Assembly (NCBI RefSeq): GCF_029168945.1
Contig: NC_083602.1
Coordinates: 12,645,850-12,709,849, forward strand
DNA from: Cannabis sativa
Taxonomy: Eukaryota; Streptophyta; Magnoliopsida; Rosales; Cannabaceae
DNA: 64,000 nt
Direction: 5' to 3'
The notes under the pieces were generated by a model. That model made no database searches. It was given only the letters and a program-made list of their open reading frames with translations, and was not told the DNA's origin. Of this stretch, positions 10,696 to 20,642 are shown one piece after another. Positions within the stretch are counted from its first letter, which is position 1; every line of letters begins with the position of its first letter. The position numbers and the translations under genes were made by a program.

Positions 10696-12606
10696 TGGCA
10701 CTTTAGATGAACAAAATAATTTTTAACAAAAAGTACCTGCAAGGGAAAGTTAGCAAGAGCAAAAGATACTACTCCCCCTGAGTAACACAATCGAATATCA
10801 CAAAGAAACCAAAAACATGCTAACTTTAAAAGATATGTTCAAAAGTACTAACCAACCACAACTCCCCCTGGAAAAAGGGTCCAGAGTTGATAAAAATAAA
10901 TTGAATGCTCAATAAAATGCACATTAATTAAAAATATTTTGACAACTAAATTGCCAAAAAAGGACCTAACAGTCTCCCCCTTTGGCACTTTAGATAATCA
11001 AAATATTATTAATTAACAAACACCTACAAAACAAAGTTAGCGAAACAAACATAAAAACTCCCCCTGAGAAGCACAACATTAAACCAAAATAAAAAGCTAA
11101 CTTTGACCAAAGACGAACACAAACACAAACACAAACACAAACCTCAACTCCCCCTAGACAGTTGAGTATACAATTACTCCCCCCTTTTTTTTTTATCTAT
11201 AAGGGCCAAAGACAAAAAGTAATGAAAATATAGAAATATGTTCAACAAAAACAAAAAGAAAGAAAACTTATGCCCCATAAAGCTTGATCAATGAGGACAG
11301 CCGCTTGGACATCTCTTGCTGAACCTCCTCCATGCAAGCAAGACGATTGGAGCAGCAAGAAGAGCATTTGGGGGGGCTTGTTCGGATTCCACCATTTTCC
11401 TTGGATGCCCTAGGTTCTTAGTTGTAGCAATGAATTACTGAAAGTAAGAATGAGAAATAAAGAAGCAAGAACACAAAAAATAGGGATCGGGTAGCTATGT
11501 TATAAAAAATAAAGGAAGTTGGTTTATATAATCATGTGAGAGAGGATCAAAAGAGGAAACCAACTTAAAAAGAAAAACTACCAGCCCAAGAACACAAAAG
11601 GAAACCGCCCATTCTCTTGCAACTCCTTTCCTTTTTTTTTAAAAAAAAAATAAATAAAAGGAAACTAGAATTACCAACAATATTTCCAAAAATAAGTCAA
11701 TCTTTCAAGATTAAAGACACATTACCATATAAAAGCTCAATCTTTAAATGAAAACATATCAAAAATAAATCAAGGAAGAATAAATGTTGATACTTACCAT
11801 TTAAGCACAAAATTTTCTTAGCCCATGAAACAAGTCACACGCCTCCCTCTTTTTTTATTTTATTTTTTTATTTATTTTTTTTATTTAAACCAAAACCGAA
11901 AATAAAATACAATGTGTACAATAAATATATGAGATTCTAAACAAGCAATGTAATCAAATATCATTGAAAATTGACAAAATAAAATACATGTTATGCTTTT
12001 AAGGAAAATAACTAATTAGTATCTCAGGAACAAATCAAACTTAAATGATGTTGAGGAAAAAGATATGCATGTTACTAAAAATTGTGAACCAGGATTATCA
12101 CTTTAATTTAAAAGAGGAGACTTACAAATTTGAACACACTTGTCAGACATAAGTGTGTGCAGTGAAAATAGGATCATTGTCCTTGGCAAAATTTTTCATT
12201 TTCGCCTTTTTCAATTTGATCCCGCAACTGGATGCTATCACAGCATACTGAAGGTAGCCCTTTTCTATGGTAGTGCATCCTCATCATAGTTGCTAATTAC
12301 AATGTTCCAGCTTACTCAAAAGATGGCTTTCACACCTCAGTATGGGTAGCTCTATTCCAGCAAGGGGCCTGACAAGACTGAAACAAAAATTGCTCAACTC
12401 TGTATAAGTACATTATTTAATCCTAGACACAAATAAAGAGTAACATGAACCTTTTAACACAACATCACAAAGTATGATAAGAATGAGATCCTAACTAATT
12501 ATAATCCAAAAGCATAAACATGATTTGTCAAAATACAATGAAAGAAGATTAAAAGCTAGAGAAGAATCACATAACAATATTGTACAAAAATATGAACAAG
12601 AGAGAT
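10696..12606 (-). other. 3' non-coding region with repeated PPT-like tracts
   Basis: Between pol and the polypurine tract there are further CTCCCCCT-type blocks (about 10771, 10862, 10973, 11057, 11147 and 11176), each an AGGGGGAG on the element strand. The sequence CTCCCCCTTTGGCACTTTAGAT after the LTR recurs around 10973, so a segment is duplicated. SIRE elements often carry an env-like ORF here; I see only a short minus-strand remnant ending EMSKRLSSLIKLYGA near 11271-11360. Confidence 0.6.
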
Positions 12607-15600
12607 TTAAACAATGCAAACTCCCAAAGACTTTCTGAGGGAGTCAAAGCGACTTGAATCTAGGGCCTTTGTGAAAATATCAGCTAATTGTTTTTCAGTA
12701 TCAACATATTCTAATTGCAAAGATTTATTTTCAACAAGTTCCCTGATAAAGTGATGCATTATATCAATGTGCTTTGTTCTAGAATGTTGAACAGGATTTT
12801 TGGAAATATTTATTGCACTAGTGTTATCACAAAAGATAGTCAAAACACCCAATTCAAATCCATAATCAATCAACATTTGTTTCAACCATAACAGTTGAGT
12901 ACAACAACTGCCAGCAGCTATATACTCAGCTTCGGCAGTGGACAAGGAAATGGAATTTTGTTTCTTGCTATGCCAACATACTAGATTATTCCCAAGAAAG
13001 AAACACCCTCCACTTGTGCTCTTTCGAGCATCAGCATTGCCTGCCCAATTTGTATCACTAAAACAAGCAAGATTAGAATTAGTATCTTTCGAGTACCAAA
13101 TTCCATAATCAAGAGTGCTATTAACATATCGAATAATCCTTTTTACAGCTGTTACATGGGATTCCATAGGATTACTTTGATATCTAGCACAAACTCCCAC
13201 ACTGTAACAAATATCAGGGCGACTAGCAGTTAAATACAAAAGACTTCCAATCATGCTACGATAAAGTGTAGTGTCTACCTTTACTCCATTCTGATCTTTT
13301 GACAATTTCAATGTGGTGCTCATTCGAATACTTACCTGCTTAGCCGATTCAAGACCAAATTTCTTGACAAGGTTCTTAGCATACTTACTTTGAGATACAA
13401 ATGTACCTCCTTCCATTTGTCTCACTCGAAGATCCAAAAAGAAAGTAAGCTCACCAACCATGCTCATTTCAAATTCATTCTTCATTTGATCAACAAAAAA
13501 CTGCACTTCATGGTTAGATGTAGAACCAAAAACTATATCATCAACATAAATTTGAGCAGTGATAAAATCAGAGTTTATATGCTTGATGAAAAGAGTTTTA
13601 TCAACACTAACAAATATATATTGTTTACCATTCAAACTTTCAACTTGGATGGGACCCATAAGATCCATGTGAAGCAATTCCAATACTTTTGAGGTATTGA
13701 TATAAGACACAGGCTTGTGAGAGATTTTTAATTGCTTCCCAAGTTGACACGGTACACACTTACCAACACTTTCTTTACCAAGCTTGGGAAGTCCTCGAAC
13801 AATACCTGCAATTGACAATTTTTTTAGGTTTTTATAATTAATATGCACAAGCTGGGCATGCCACAAATCTGTGGTGTTGTTGATAGCTGAATGACAAGTA
13901 AACACAGGGGTTAGAGTATAACAGTTATCATTGGATCGAAATTCTTGCAAGATACATTCATTATCATCATTAAGAACATAACAATGATCACTATCAAATG
14001 AAACAGTATACCCTTGGTCACAAATTTGACTAATGCTAAGTAAATTAGCCCTTAGTCCTTCAACTAACATCACATTTTTCAGTCTAGGTAACCCTTCAAA
14101 ATTTAGAGTTCCCATACCAACAACTTTTCCAGATAAGCCATTACCAAAAGTGACTTCTCCACATTGCATAGGCCGAATGTTAGTCAAAAAGTCCTTGTCA
14201 CCTGTCATATGTCTAGAACAACCACTGTCAAAATACCACATTTGAGATGCAGCAGTTTTATCAGAAAAACCAGCTAGACAATTTTTTTTCACCCATATTT
14301 GTTTCAAACCTTTATGTGTCTTTTGAGATTTTTCCAAATTACCAAAATAATTTGTTTTAAACAGATTTTTCAACGTGAAACATTTAGGTCTGATATGTCC
14401 TTTTCTACCACAAAAATGACAAGTGGGAACAACACTTTTTACCTGAGATCTTACTCTTTTCGAAAATCCTGGAGATTTTGCGACATCAGAAACAACTCTT
14501 GCTACAACAGGCTGTGAAACTGTTGCAGCAGACTTTGTAGCCTCAGAATGGTTCGTTGGAACACTAGATTTTACAAACTTCGTGACTCCAGAACTTTCCA
14601 TCCCATTTGATCCAATGCCTGCGAAACCTCTTTGATCTGCATTCTGAGCTTTTTCAAAAATAGAAGATCCAGGGTTAAGCATTTGGACATTTTTCTTAAA
14701 ATTTTCAAGTTCCTTTTTTAAGAGAGTGATTTTTTCATCTTTATCACAAACACTTGTCTCATACTCTTTTATTTTCGATTCACACATTTCAATTTGATGA
14801 GACAATTGTTTATTCAATTTATTCAACTCTCTATTTTCAGAAGCAACCTGAATCCATTTTTCATACATGACTTTGTATGATTCAGCAAGAGACTCTTCAC
14901 AGATGTCAGACTCATCTGAATCTGATTCCTCTTGTTTGGTGGTATTATTCAAACATACCAATCTAGCTTTCACCTGTGAATCACACAAAACATTAGTCAT
15001 AACAGAAGTTAGGGCAACATTTTCAGAATTATCTTCATCACTTTTGGTTTCATCATCACTCCAAGTGACATTGAAACTTTTCTTATTCTTTTTCAAAGTG
15101 TTTGCACACTCAGCTTGAATATGCCCAAAACCTTCACATTCCCTGCACTGAATTCCCTTTTTGTTAGAGACAAATGGTTTAATAAAAGTATTACCTTTTA
15201 AACCTTTCGAAATATTCTTTTTATTTCCCATCTTTTTCATATATTTTTGAAAATTCTTTGTTAATACAGCAATCTCATCATCACATTCACTATCAGAATT
15301 TTCATTATCAGCAACTTTCAAATCAATACTTTTACCTTTATCAGCAATGGATTTGGGTTTGTCCTTTTGTTTAATCTGTTGATTTAATTCAAAAGTACGT
15401 AAAGAACCCATCAATTCTTCCACCTTCATTGTGCTAAAATCTTTAGCTTCCTCCATTGCCAAAAGTTTAGTATCGAACCTCTCTGGAAGAACTCTAACAA
15501 TTTTTTTTACAAGAACAGAATCATCAAGCTTTTCACCAAGAGCAAAATATTCATTAGCAATATCAGATAATTTTTCATAGAATTCAGTTAGGGTTTCATT

Positions 15601-16032
15601 ATCTGACATCCTAAGATCATCAAATTTGGTCTGAAGCATAATATATCTAGAACGCTTAACATCAGATGTTCCTTCAAACTGAGTTTGAAGGATCTGCCAA
15701 GCATCCTTAGCAGATTCACAAGAAGATATAAGCTTAATATAACCTTCACCTACTCCATTAAATATGGCATGTAAAGCTTTGCTATTATAAGCAGACAAAT
15801 TATCATCTTCAGTAGACCATTCAAGTTCAGATTTTAATTTAGAATTACCTTCAGAATCTACCACAACAGGAGGAGACCATCCTGAAATAACCATCCTCCA
15901 TGCTTTCTCATTTTGAGACTTGATAAAGGCTCTCATTCTAACCTTCCAATAAGGATAGTTGGAATCATTGAGGAGTGGTGGGCGAACAATAGAAGTTCCT
16001 TCTGCAAAGGGAAACATATTGCAAAAACACAA
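12607..16032 (-). CDS. Copia Gag-Pol with in-frame integrase/RT deletion (1141 aa)
   Basis: One open frame codes for, in order: Gag (NYPYWKVRM near 25-33), a first zinc knuckle CRECEGFGHIQAEC (296-309), a coiled-coil-like stretch (about 390-450), a second knuckle CHFCGRKGHIRPKC (538-551), aspartic protease WYFDSGCSRHM (599-609), the GAG-pre-integrase motif DLWHAQLVH (722-730), the start of integrase (HMDLMGP, about 788-794), then a sudden switch at about residue 811 into the last part of reverse transcriptase (IYVDDIVFG, 828-836) and RNase H (STAEAEYIAAG; TKHIDIMHHF). The integrase catalytic core and the fingers/palm start of RT are gone, yet the frame stays open. The product could at most supply Gag and protease. 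The start lies close to the primer site. Confidence 0.88.
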   Translation of the reverse strand: MCFCNMFPFAEGTSIVRPPLLNDSNYPYWKVRMRAFIKSQNEKAWRMVISGWSPPVVVDSEGNSKLKSELEWSTEDDNLSAYNSKALHAIFNGVGEGYIKLISSCESAKDAWQILQTQFEGTSDVKRSRYIMLQTKFDDLRMSDNETLTEFYEKLSDIANEYFALGEKLDDSVLVKKIVRVLPERFDTKLLAMEEAKDFSTMKVEELMGSLRTFELNQQIKQKDKPKSIADKGKSIDLKVADNENSDSECDDEIAVLTKNFQKYMKKMGNKKNISKGLKGNTFIKPFVSNKKGIQCRECEGFGHIQAECANTLKKNKKSFNVTWSDDETKSDEDNSENVALTSVMTNVLCDSQVKARLVCLNNTTKQEESDSDESDICEESLAESYKVMYEKWIQVASENRELNKLNKQLSHQIEMCESKIKEYETSVCDKDEKITLLKKELENFKKNVQMLNPGSSIFEKAQNADQRGFAGIGSNGMESSGVTKFVKSSVPTNHSEATKSAATVSQPVVARVVSDVAKSPGFSKRVRSQVKSVVPTCHFCGRKGHIRPKCFTLKNLFKTNYFGNLEKSQKTHKGLKQIWVKKNCLAGFSDKTAASQMWYFDSGCSRHMTGDKDFLTNIRPMQCGEVTFGNGLSGKVVGMGTLNFEGLPRLKNVMLVEGLRANLLSISQICDQGYTVSFDSDHCYVLNDDNECILQEFRSNDNCYTLTPVFTCHSAINNTTDLWHAQLVHINYKNLKKLSIAGIVRGLPKLGKESVGKCVPCQLGKQLKISHKPVSYINTSKVLELLHMDLMGPIQVESLNGKQYIFVSVDKTLFIKHINSDFITAQIYVDDIVFGSTSNHEVQFFVDQMKNEFEMSMVGELTFFLDLRVRQMEGGTFVSQSKYAKNLVKKFGLESAKQVSIRMSTTLKLSKDQNGVKVDTTLYRSMIGSLLYLTASRPDICYSVGVCARYQSNPMESHVTAVKRIIRYVNSTLDYGIWYSKDTNSNLACFSDTNWAGNADARKSTSGGCFFLGNNLVCWHSKKQNSISLSTAEAEYIAAGSCCTQLLWLKQMLIDYGFELGVLTIFCDNTSAINISKNPVQHSRTKHIDIMHHFIRELVENKSLQLEYVDTEKQLADIFTKALDSSRFDSLRKSLGVCIV

Positions 16033-16071
16033 GAAAACGTTAAAAGGACCACACTAAGAGTTTAGTGTCCC

Positions 16072-16083
16072 GCTCTGATACCA
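16072..16083 (-). other. Primer-binding site, initiator tRNA-Met type
   Basis: On the minus strand this reads TGGTATCAGAGC, the usual plant copia primer site complementary to the 3' end of initiator methionine tRNA. It is two to three bases inside the 5' LTR. Confidence 0.9.
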
Positions 16084-16085
16084 AA

Positions 16086-17214
16086 AGAAAAACCGTGTTT
16101 TTGCAAATGTCAGTTGTATATAAGAAAATATAAAATTGTAAGCGTTTGCAGAAGCAGAAAGTAATTCTGCTACAGCAAAACTGAACAGGCAGAATATAAA
16201 ATATTTGCAGAAAAATAAATAACTTGACACAAGAGATTTATACGTGGTATCAGTGTTCTCACGAACACTCCTAGTCCACGGGGCCACGCCCAGAGAATGA
16301 AATCAATTAATAAAGTATCAAAATTACAAAGACAATTGACTTAAACAAGTTTAGACTCACTCTAAAGTATTGCTGCAATCCTTTGTAATCCACTTTATGA
16401 ATCTGACTTCTTGAAACACCTTCAAGCCCGAACTCCCTTCGTCTTTGAAGTGTGAGTGCTTACTTCCTCCCGAAGTAAGGCTTCAACAAGTCTTCTCCCG
16501 AAGACCAAGTGCTTACTTCCTCCCGAAGTAAGGCTTTATCAAGTCTTCTCCCGAAGACCAATCTCTCGTTCACTCAAGTAGTTCTTCACAACCTCTAGGA
16601 TAGAGTAAGAACAGAAATAGAACAACTAGAACCTAGATGAACAACTAGGCTCTCACAAAACAAAGAAACACTCTCTTCTCTCAAAAGATAAATGTAAAAA
16701 ATGAATAATGGAAGAGGTAATTCGAATGGTTGCTCTCTAGGCTCTATTTATAGAACATAGAAACTAAAGAGGCAACGACAAGTTCGAATTAGCATCTGTA
16801 CAAAAACTTTCCAAAAGAAACACGATCTGCTACATTAGATTCGGATGCTGACGCAGCAGATCTGACCAGAAACGGGAAACTTACTAAAATCGGGTCCGAT
16901 CTTCTATCAATGCTTGATTCCTGCCAAAAACAGATTAGATATTCTGATTGTATCAAGATACAATCGAAATTAATAAGGAAAAGGCAATAATCAAAGTTTC
17001 CTTAAAAAAAGACAACTTTCCAAAAGAGAATTCCTTCTCTTTTGAGAAGTTTCCAACAAAGGAAAGTTCAGCTGAAAGTGCAACTTTCCAAACAAGGAAA
17101 AGAGCAACTACAATCCGAATTTATAAGGCAAGAAATCGAATATGAATGCATAGCAATCTTACCATAAATGGAAAAATTATTTTGTCAACTAACTTGCCAA
17201 AAAAGGACTTTACA
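16086..17214 (-). repeat. 5' LTR of SIRE-type element (1129 bp)
   Basis: Partner of the LTR at 9557. The inner terminus reads AGAAAAACCG where the partner has TGAAAAACCG, so the final CA of the LTR on the element strand has become CT. A TATA box on the minus strand lies near 16745-16752 (CTATTTATAG on the plus strand). Confidence 0.92.
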
Positions 17215-17219
17215 GCCCC

Positions 17220-17518
17220 AATGGCTCCAACAAGCTGCTAACACCCTACAAAAGTTACTTATTGGAAGGTGTTCAGAATTATCAAGATTGCCGGAGTGGC
17301 TGCCAAAACTCATCTCACTTGAGAAGCTGGTGATTAAGGATTGTCCAAAATTGTTGTCTCTTCCTGATGGGATTGAAGGCCTCACTTCGCTCACACATTT
17401 GGAGATTGAAGATTGTGATGCATTACAGGAAGCATGCAAAAAAAAAGTAGGCCCGAATTGGCATAAGATTGCTCATGTTCCCAACCGTATTATTGGTAAA
17501 GATGATCGATCATCATGA
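17220..17518 (+). pseudogene. NLR copy 1, last LRRs and C terminus
   Basis: Host sequence resumes after the copia element with QWLQQAANTLQ and goes on as two or three LRRs (SRLPEWLPKLISLEKL; LPDGIEGLTSLTHLEIEDC) to a short tail and stop at 17516-17518. It is in the same frame as 7654-9556 once the element and one GCCCC are set aside. This is the only copy whose C terminus has no stop or frameshift. A possible splice donor (GAG|GTATGC) follows the stop and may start an intron in the 3' UTR. Confidence 0.88.
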
Positions 17519-19025
17519 GGAGAAGGAAGGAAGAGGTATGCATCTACTTTTGTTGTTGATGTATACATACATACATACATTACATACATGTTATCATGAT
17601 TATACTCTTTTTTTTTTTGTTATGCTAATATATGTATATATGTTTGTGTTTGTGTGAGTACAGGATTCTCTGTTCGTTTAGCTAAAGTGATTAAGTTCAT
17701 GAAGTTGGTGTCTCTTCTGTCAACATGTTCAACTAAGATTTATGTATTGTGATTACTTTTGGTATAATTTTAGTGCATGAATAATTGTGGTTAATATATT
17801 TTTCTATATGATTTTGAATAATGTAATTATAGTTATAGTATAGGAGACCTCGTGTATTATTAATCTCCTCCAACCATTCATAAAAATAAATAATAATAAT
17901 CTCCTTCAACCCAAAATTTGGTTTTGAATCAGCTATGTACATAATTAAATTTTAACATATTTGGTGTCAAAATTTAGTAAAAATAATTTTAAGATGAAAA
18001 TTAAAAGTGTTATAGAGACAAAGTGATATATTTTGAAAACAAAATATATTAATGAAATGTAAAAGTGTGAGGGTGATACTCTAATGTGAGTAGTACTTTT
18101 AGGTATGTTTGGTGTCTATAACTAAAAATATGTATATTTGAGACATGTTTAGTGTCTATATTAGTGTTTCATTTTGATATGCTTGATATCAAAATTAGTA
18201 AAATTTGAGTTGTGTGAAAATTAATCTTTTATGATTTAAGTTTCAAAGTTTAAGATTTTAAGGAGAAAAGTGATACTTAAAAGTGGGCACTATATTTTGT
18301 TAGCATGATTCGCTTGGAATCAAAAGTGTGTAGTTAACAAATCGCTTAATCTTCATACAAGATTAAAGCATGAATTTTTGGGATGGGACCTAAACTCTCT
18401 TATTGTATTCCTCATTGATGGAACATATATTAACAGTAGTAAAAATATAATCTTAAGTTCAATAGGTAATAACAAGTCAATAGAGTGAATTTGGGACTCA
18501 AATTGTCCCATTCATAAATGAGTACATATGGTGAAAATTGAAGGTTAAAATCGAAAGATTTTTTAATGGAGTTTAACCTTAGAAGTGTATAAAGAATAGT
18601 GAGACACTAAAATTCTACCCATATAGACTAGAGGCGGTGCCTCCTCTTTTAAGAATTGGAAGTATTCTCTAGAGAGTTCATGAATTAGAATTTTGCACAT
18701 GGATATTAACGGTACAAGAGCGAGACATGCGGTCTCAAGTGAGCATTAGCAAGGGTGTGGGTTATTGCCAATTTGTACTAAAAGAATAGTGATTTAATGC
18801 TACGACAACTAAAAATTTATTAAATTTTGAGGTAACTACACTAAAAAAAATTAAAGTCAAAAGATATTTTAGTTAATGCACTTAAGCAAGACTTCTATAA
18901 TAGTGTATATTTAGTCAATCAAAGTGAAAAAATATTATATTTTAATGTAATATTTTTGATTGATTAAATTTATGTTACAAAAGTTACAAGTTTGATATTA
19001 AAGAGATAATATTTAATTTAGTGGA
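17519..19025. other. AT-rich spacer, possibly decayed retrotransposon
   Basis: Holds the 3' UTR of NLR copy 1 (short TACA repeats near 17560-17590), then degenerate sequence with repeated phrases such as TTTGGTGTC and TTTAGTGTC. No frame gives a recognisable protein. GTGGAGATTG near 19020 resembles a copia polypurine tract, so this could be the 3' end of an old copia element. Confidence 0.3.
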
Positions 19026-19804
19026 GATTGTTATATTATTTATGAATAATATAATATATAAATTAAATATATGTAACATATGATAATATATATTAGTTGT
19101 CATTATTTTATAGCATGTGGGGAGTTAATTATTGCTATTAGTAACCTCCACATAGGACCGACTTTGAAATATAGTGGGTCATAGGAAAAAAAAAATTTGA
19201 GACCTTATTTTGAAAATAAAAATGTGGTATTTTTCAAAATTAGTAAAAATATATATATAATTTTAAAAGAGAAAAAAAAAAATTGGGCCAATGGATTAGG
19301 TGGGCCCTACGCACATGTTTAGCCCGCCTATGCCCAAGGTTGGGTCTCTCTCCATAATTATCACTAATATTAAGAGTGTAAAATTAGGTGTTACACGTCA
19401 TAGTTTGGAATTCTTAAAAGTTATAGGAGTTACAGTTGTTGGAGAATGAATTTTATACTTATTTATTGAGTCTATAACCTCCATGGGAGGTTATGAGTTA
19501 GAATTTTAAATTGTTTTATCATAAATACTATATAAAAAGGTCTAAGATACTTATATTGAGAAGATTAAGTTTTCTATCAAAAAAACAATTTGCTAGAAAA
19601 TCCTAAGGCTTGATAATTCTCAAAGTTGTTTCTTAAAGAGTTCCCTTAGTGCTTAGAGATAGAAAAAATAAGATTTTGGACAAAGGTGATAATATATTAT
19701 TCAAGTCATGGTGATCCTCTTTAATCTACACTCAAGATTGTAAGTGAATGTATATATATATTCTTCTCTGATAATATATATTAATTATATAATATATTTT
19801 GTTC
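19026..19804 (+). repeat. Possible old LTR
   Basis: It follows a GTGGAGATTG tract, starts TGTTATATT and ends TTTTGTTCA. Inside is a TATA box (ACTATATAAAAAGG near 19528) with a leader-like stretch after it. I see no target duplication and no partner LTR, so the ends are tentative. Confidence 0.3.
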
Positions 19805-20565
19805 ATATTCTTCTTCTATCTTCCTTATATATGTATGTGTGTATAGTGTATTGCTTTTGTAATATTTTTTTAATCAATCTTTTAGTCCTTCTATTATATT
19901 GCAATAGTGTTGTAATGTTTTGATTATCTTCCATTATAATAAAATCTCTAATATCTTCATCAAAGATCCACCGTCGTCCCCGATCAAAGATCGTCCTCCA
20001 ATCTTTCAGCGACATGTAGGAATCGATTCTCATGGTGAGCCACCATAAACACCAAAAACAGTCTCTCGAACATGCTCATAACCTTGTACGCCAAGATCCA
20101 ATGACATCTCTGTCTTCTCTGGTATTGGAGTTCTTCGAGCTCCATTCATAGCCGCAAATTTAGGATCCACAACGTTCGATGAAGTTAAGGGCGCCTTCTT
20201 CGACTTTGATGGTCCGTGAGCTACCATCATCGCCATACATCGAGCAGGCATCAATCTACTTCGATCAGATTTAACTTAACATCACTGTCGGCGAGATCGA
20301 CGAAAGGCTTCTCCATTGGCTTCATGATTCTCACTTGTTCCTCAGAACTACCAATGAGATTTTCGACCTCCGGCGAAATAGGCACTGCCTGAGCTAAGGG
20401 AATCAAAGTTTTCTCAATTGATGAGTAATATAGCTCAACTCTAACATCTAATTCCTCTTTGAGATGCACTTTTATTGCGTTCAATTGAGCATCGACGAAA
20501 CCGATACGCAACTCCATAGATTTCAATGTGGATCTCACAAATCCATGAAGCTCTTCATCAACCAT
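19803..20565 (-). pseudogene. Unidentified minus-strand ORF series
   Basis: Three consecutive frames (20565-20251, 20254-20030, 20033-19803) meet at ATGA overlaps. The first (104 residues, MVDEELHGFVRSTL...) is helical and acidic, with a coiled-coil look similar to the N terminus of some plant retrotransposon Gag proteins. The second contains VQGYEHVRETVFGVYGGSP, and the third is basic. I do not recognise a family. A broken Gag of a gypsy or copia element is the likeliest reading; the ATGA junctions could be chance. Confidence 0.35.
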
Positions 20566-20642
20566 TTTGCCGAGCTCTCAATGAAAGCATCAATGATAGA
20601 TAATAGTTTCTTTGAGATAGGAAAATCCCCAAATCTTTTAGA

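Larger units (their letters stand above)
9557..17214 (-). mobile_element. Complete Ty1/copia element, SIRE/Maximus type (7658 bp)
   Basis: A full element reading leftwards: 5' LTR (16086-17214), primer site, one long gag-pol frame (16032-12607), a 1.9-kb 3' region with many polypurine-like tracts, and 3' LTR (9557-10684). The duplication GCCCC flanks it. The two zinc knuckles in Gag, the long 3' region and the repeated AGGGGGAG tracts suggest the SIRE/Maximus lineage. It has lost most of integrase and half of reverse transcriptase and cannot move by itself. It interrupts the LRR of NLR copy 1; host sequence on the two sides is in the same frame. Confidence 0.92.

Noticed and set aside
16054..16287. 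77-codon frame also seen at 9525 and, in part, 6099
   Set aside because: It is the same LTR sequence read three times, not a gene.
20251..20565. Host gene for a signalling or cytoskeletal coiled-coil protein
   Set aside because: Only a helical look supports it; broken Gag is more likely and no exon structure is seen.
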